A stretch of 9,043 bases of DNA from NCBI GenBank assembly GCA_002308955.1, contig DBWJ01000074.1, positions 1 through 9,043 of the forward strand, read 5' to 3'. The DNA comes from Lachnoclostridium sp. UBA1241 (GTDB lineage Bacteria; Bacillota; Clostridia; Lachnospirales; Lachnospiraceae). The notes under the pieces are model-generated. The model saw only the letters and a list, made by a program, of their open reading frames with translations, was not told the DNA's origin and ran no database searches. Shown here piece after piece: positions 6,632-9,043 of this stretch (within the stretch, counting starts at the first letter, position 1; each line of letters begins with the position of its first letter). Made by a program: the position numbers and the translations under genes.

Positions 6632-7964
6632 GATTATCCTTCCTTTCTTTAAAGAAGAAAACGCAGGCAACGCAAACAAACAGAACCGCCAGGATGATTA
6701 GCGCAAGCATCGTTCCGTTTGCCAAAACCATCATGCGTTCCGTAGTGCGTTCCCCGATTTCACCGTGTTCCTCCAGACTTGAAAACCCGAAAAACTTTCT
6801 TCCGTTGAGCGGCGTAGCATTCCTTAACGAATCCCACAGCCAGACAAAGACAGCCGCTCCGAAGAAGTATCCCCACCAGCGTCCTGCCCACAACACTAAA
6901 AAGGCCATTACCGGAAGAAAGAAAAGCAGAGGCAGATTATCCTTCTGATAACCCATATAGGATCCGGAGAATGCGCTTGTCATCTCATGCATGGAAAAGC
7001 ATGCAACAAAGCAGGCAACTGCGAACCACGGGAAAACGTCTTTCAGGATGCCAGTCCATGTCTTTTTCTTTTCTTTTTGCGAAAGTTGTCTCAGTCGCAT
7101 CGTCTCTAATGCAAGATACAGCAAGGCTACCCAGATTCCTATGTACGCAGCTACCACAGGAGCGCAAAACCCAAACCGTAACTGATACATTGTGCAACGG
7201 ATCAGTGCTGATGCCGTAAGCATAAAGGCTCCGCTGAACGTTCCCTTCAGAAATACCAGCACACTGCCCGCGATAAGCAATCCCATTGACCAGTAATCGA
7301 ATTTGCCCATTGTTGGATTATAAGCAACAGAGATCATCCAAAGAAAGATACTACCCGCTACAAACCAGTAATCCGAAGCCCTTCGCCCTGCCGGCAGGCT
7401 GTTATTATTCTTATCCATCCAGTCCTTAATCTTCTGAATCTGAACGTTCATTCCTTTAAGGGCGGGCTCTTCTTTAACTTTTATGGTGGAATTGATAAAG
7501 ACAACTGTCAAAAGCAAATGAACAACTGCGATGGCTTTCGCGAGAAGAACCCAGAAATCCGTACTCTTCGCACCGTCACGGAATACTTCCCCGTATTCCG
7601 GAAGGTTGCTGATAATCATTACTCCGGTTCCGTGATAAAATTGAAGAAGAAGGAGTACAATCAGGCTGCTGACCGCAGAGATTCCATACCCGAGAAGGCT
7701 TCTCATCTGATGCCCGACAATCGTTGTGATACAGAAGAGCAGAAGAAATACAATAAATACGTTTGACAGCTGCTCACAGGTGTCGGTACGAAGGGCTATG
7801 GCAACAACGGATATATGAAAACAAAGCGTTAGAAGCGCAACCGTTCCGATGCACGCGGCATAATAATACTTCCGCACGTCTCCGAACGGCACCGGATTGC
7901 GGCGCAAAAGCGCCGTCATGGTAAGCGGCTCCTTTTGCTTGGCATTTTTCGCTTCTTTCTTCAT
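6615..7964 (-). CDS. Unrecognised polytopic membrane protein, first gene of the operon
   Basis: A 449-aa integral membrane protein that I do not recognise. Residues 1-33 are Lys/Arg-rich and probably cytoplasmic. Hydrophobic segments fall at about 34-58, 66-84, 90-110, 136-158, 199-215, 225-258 (probably two), 265-287, 309-328, 344-379 (probably two) and 412-437, so 10-12 TM helices. A polar segment at about 162-198 (IQKIKDWMDKNNNSLPAGRR) splits it into two halves, and another polar loop with GFSSLEEHGEIGERTTERM is at 393-411, just before the last helix. I see no transporter, glycosyltransferase or ligase motif. The ATG at 7964 follows AAGGAG at five bases. Its 3' end contains the ribosome binding site and start of the STT3-like gene (17-base overlap), so the two are likely made together. 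A role as partner of that enzyme, or in handling its lipid-linked substrate, is only inference from position. Confidence 0.8.
   Translation of the reverse strand: MKKEAKNAKQKEPLTMTALLRRNPVPFGDVRKYYYAACIGTVALLTLCFHISVVAIALRTDTCEQLSNVFIVFLLLFCITTIVGHQMRSLLGYGISAVSSLIVLLLLQFYHGTGVMIISNLPEYGEVFRDGAKSTDFWVLLAKAIAVVHLLLTVVFINSTIKVKEEPALKGMNVQIQKIKDWMDKNNNSLPAGRRASDYWFVAGSIFLWMISVAYNPTMGKFDYWSMGLLIAGSVLVFLKGTFSGAFMLTASALIRCTMYQLRFGFCAPVVAAYIGIWVALLYLALETMRLRQLSQKEKKKTWTGILKDVFPWFAVACFVACFSMHEMTSAFSGSYMGYQKDNLPLLFFLPVMAFLVLWAGRWWGYFFGAAVFVWLWDSLRNATPLNGRKFFGFSSLEEHGEIGERTTERMMVLANGTMLALIILAVLFVCVACVFFFKERKDNHGTEA
6637..6643 (-). promoter_or_regulatory. Ribosome binding site fixing the start of the STT3-like gene
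   Basis: GGAAGGA on the minus strand, five bases before ATG at 6631, placed inside the last codons of the upstream membrane protein gene. It supports the 830-aa start over the in-frame ATG at 6679, which would add 16 residues that read as shadow of the upstream gene. Confidence 0.65.
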
Positions 7965-8001
7965 GGAAACTCCTTGAAAACGATTTCAGTGCTTGTTTTT
8001 T

Positions 8002-8042
8002 GCTGACAACGATAACTTCATCTTTCTAAGACACTCGTCAGC
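8002..8042 (-). repeat. Inverted repeat in the operon leader
   Basis: GCTGAC at 8002-8007 and GTCAGC at 8037-8042 are perfectly complementary and bracket 29 bases within the roughly 110-base untranslated leader of the membrane operon. On the transcript this gives a 6-bp stem, possibly extended by wobble pairs, followed by an A-tract rather than a U-tract, so it is not a terminator. It may be a folded leader or nothing functional. Confidence 0.25.
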
Positions 8043-8081
8043 GCGGCTAAGTCTAAAGCAGCACATACTTCTACTAAATAT

Positions 8082-8110
8082 ACTATACTCACAAAGAAAG
8101 CCTTCGTCAA
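8082..8110 (-). promoter_or_regulatory. Sigma-A type promoter of the membrane protein/STT3/holB operon
   Basis: On the minus strand a -35 box TTGACG (8110-8105), a 17-base spacer and a -10 box TATAGT (8087-8082), each one base from consensus. Transcription would start near 8075, leaving a leader of about 110 bases before ATG at 7964. This is the only clear promoter I see for the six-gene operon ending at 922. Confidence 0.75.
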
Positions 8111-8120
8111 GATGCGATGA

Positions 8121-8149
8121 TTGACAGAAGGCGGTTCATGTGGTATTGT
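8121..8149 (+). promoter_or_regulatory. Sigma-A type promoter of trmB
   Basis: TTGACA (8121-8126), a 17-base spacer and TATTGT (8144-8149). Transcription would start near 8156, about 30 bases before the trmB ATG. Its -35 box is only ten bases from the -35 box of the opposite operon promoter. Confidence 0.75.
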
Positions 8150-8184
8150 CTTGTAGCGTTATTACTTGATGAAAAGGGAAGAAT

Positions 8185-8829
8185 ATGAGACTCAGAAATA
8201 TCCCGGGCGCCAGAGAAGAAATGCTGGTGAACCCGTTTGTAATTCAGAATCCGGAGGGTAACCGCGGCAAATGGCACGCCTTCTTCGGCAACAACCACCC
8301 GCTTCACCTCGAAATCGGGATGGGCAAAGGCCAGTTCATTATGGCACTTGCTGCTGCCAATCCGCAGATTAATTATCTCGGGATTGAGAAGTACTCGAGT
8401 GTGCTGATTCGCGCGCTTGCGAAGCAGGCGGAGCTTAATCTTCCGAACCTTCGGTTCCTGCGGCTTGACGCGGAGACAATCTGCGATGTTTTTGCGCCGG
8501 GGGAGGTTGAGCGGATTTATCTGAATTTCTCGGATCCGTGGCCGAAGGACCGCCACTCGCATCGCCGGCTTACTTCGGACCGCTTTCTTGCCCGTTACGA
8601 ACAGTTTCTTGCGCCGGACGGCTGCATTATGTTCAAGACCGACAACCGCGGTCTGTTCGATTATTCCCTGGAGACTGCGGAGGCGTGCGGCTGGGCGCTC
8701 TCGGAAGTCACTTATGATCTCCATAACAGTCCCTATGAAGAGGGCAACTTTCATACCGAGTATGAGGACCGCTTCTCCGCTATGGGCAACCCGATCTGCC
8801 GTGTGGTGCTCTGCCCGCCGGTTAAGTAG
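8185..8829 (+). CDS. trmB: tRNA (guanine46-N7)-methyltransferase
   Basis: A 214-aa TrmB, which uses S-adenosylmethionine to make m7G at position 46 in the variable loop of many tRNAs. SAM motif I is LEIGMGKGQF (42-51), with the acidic ribose contact in GIEKY (E68) and DAE at 95-97. The hallmark NFSDPWPKDRH is at 114-124, followed by HRRL (126-129; the family usually has KRRL, so one Lys is His here). TDN at 152-154 and TEYE at 191-194 complete the catalytic set. Length is standard for the Gram-positive monofunctional enzyme. The ATG at 8185 follows AAGGGA, and the gene has its own promoter. It is divergent from the membrane/replication operon and lies upstream of a tRNA gene on the same strand. 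Confidence 0.96.
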   Translation: MRLRNIPGAREEMLVNPFVIQNPEGNRGKWHAFFGNNHPLHLEIGMGKGQFIMALAAANPQINYLGIEKYSSVLIRALAKQAELNLPNLRFLRLDAETICDVFAPGEVERIYLNFSDPWPKDRHSHRRLTSDRFLARYEQFLAPDGCIMFKTDNRGLFDYSLETAEACGWALSEVTYDLHNSPYEEGNFHTEYEDRFSAMGNPICRVVLCPPVK

Positions 8830-8887
8830 TTTCCGAATTGCACTCCGCCCACCGGCAAAACAAGCGATTCGCACTCCGAAAAGGCCC

Positions 8888-8913
8888 CGAAGCCATGCAT
8901 TTGGCGGCTTTCG
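8888..8913 (+). terminator. Possible imperfect hairpin after trmB
   Basis: CGAAGCC (8888-8894) can pair with GGCTTTCG (8906-8913) if one T is bulged, giving a 7-bp stem with an 11-base loop, about 60 bases after the trmB stop codon. No real T-tract follows, so as an intrinsic terminator it would be weak. Confidence 0.25.
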
Positions 8914-8932
8914 TCACTGCTTTCTATGAAAT

Positions 8933-8960
8933 TGCAAGAATTTTGAAATTTCCTCTTGCA
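8933..8960 (+). repeat. 7-bp inverted repeat overlapping the tRNA promoter
   Basis: TGCAAGA at 8933-8939 and TCTTGCA at 8954-8960 are perfect complements separated by 14 AT-rich bases, followed by TTTT. It could act as a poor terminator for trmB read-through. The right arm also contains most of the -35 box (8956-8961) of the tRNA promoter, so it could equally be an operator, or chance. Confidence 0.35.
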
Positions 8961-8984
8961 TTTTCCGATAACCTGTAATATAAT
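8956..8984 (+). promoter_or_regulatory. Sigma-A type promoter of the tRNA gene
   Basis: TTGCAT (8956-8961), a 17-base spacer and a perfect TATAAT (8979-8984). Start of transcription near 8991, about 24 bases before the mature tRNA 5' end. A strong promoter is expected for a stable RNA gene, and others may follow it in a cluster beyond the window. Confidence 0.75.
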
Positions 8985-9014
8985 CACACTTGCGTTCACA
9001 AAAAACACATATTC

Positions 9015-9043
9015 GCGCCTCTAGCTCAGTTGGTAGAGCACCT
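9015..9043 (+). tRNA. tRNA gene, 5' part only (identity not readable; possibly tRNA-Lys)
   Basis: The sequence contains a 7-base acceptor 5' strand (GCGCCTC, 9015-9021), the universal TA at positions 8-9, and a complete D-arm: GCTC stem, AGTTGGTA loop, GAGC stem, then A26 and the first anticodon-stem bases CCT. The window ends before the anticodon. GAGCACCT continuing into an anticodon stem is common in Bacillota tRNA-Lys genes, but this is recall and not shown here. Confidence 0.9.

Noticed and set aside
6632..6679. N-terminal extension of the STT3-like protein to ATG 6679
   Set aside because: No good ribosome binding site precedes it, whereas GGAAGGA sits five bases before ATG 6631, immediately ahead of the first membrane segment.
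7986..8021. Eleven-codon leader peptide frame on the minus strand
   Set aside because: Its ribosome binding site is poor and it has no run of one regulatory amino acid; too short to claim as a gene.
8107..8874. Minus-strand open frame of 255 codons
   Set aside because: It is antisense to trmB and would run over both divergent promoters; its sequence is Arg-rich shadow composition.
1..9043. CRISPR arrays, insertion sequences, phage genes
   Set aside because: No regularly spaced repeats, transposase, integrase or terminal inverted repeats were seen on either strand.

Overview
The window looks like a chromosomal segment from a low-to-mid GC Bacillota, most likely a clostridial or Lachnospiraceae-type bacterium. 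The evidence is gene content: holB, ricT (yaaT/PSP1) and the yabB-type methyltransferase sit in the same order as in Bacillus and Clostridia. Strong AGGAGG-like ribosome binding sites and TTGACA/TATAAT promoters with 17-base spacers agree with this. I cannot fix the genus from the sequence alone.

Layout, left to right. At the left edge (1-623, minus strand, running off the window) is the N-terminal part of a PilB/GspE-type secretion or pilus assembly ATPase, with its own promoter. An AT-rich spacer (624-921) follows, carrying an 8-bp perfect inverted repeat just after the end of the next operon. From 922 to 7964 runs one compact minus-strand operon. In transcription order it holds an unrecognised polytopic membrane protein (449 aa), an STT3/PglB/AglB-like oligosaccharyltransferase (about 830 aa), a guanylate-kinase-like P-loop kinase, DNA polymerase III delta prime (holB), RicT, and a TrmN6/YabB-type methyltransferase. 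Genes overlap or lie within about 16 bases of each other, and the only clear promoter is ahead of the 449-aa gene. At 8082-8149 that promoter lies back-to-back with the promoter of trmB (plus strand, 8185-8829), which makes tRNA m7G46. After trmB comes a short spacer with a strong promoter and the first 29 bases of a tRNA gene cut by the right edge.

The most interesting content is the membrane pair at the head of the operon. The STT3-like protein keeps the catalytic acidic motifs of oligosaccharyltransferases, but its WWDYG signature is FWSYG, so the Asp that normally reads the +2 Ser/Thr of the N-glycosylation sequon is missing. It is preceded by a 10-12 TM membrane protein that I cannot assign, and both are placed upstream of replication and tRNA-modification genes. 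This points to a possible unusual protein-glycosylation (or glycan-transfer) module in a Gram-positive lineage. The pilus ATPase nearby offers a speculative but testable substrate class. The remainder is ordinary housekeeping, with small oddities noted in holB and in the kinase.
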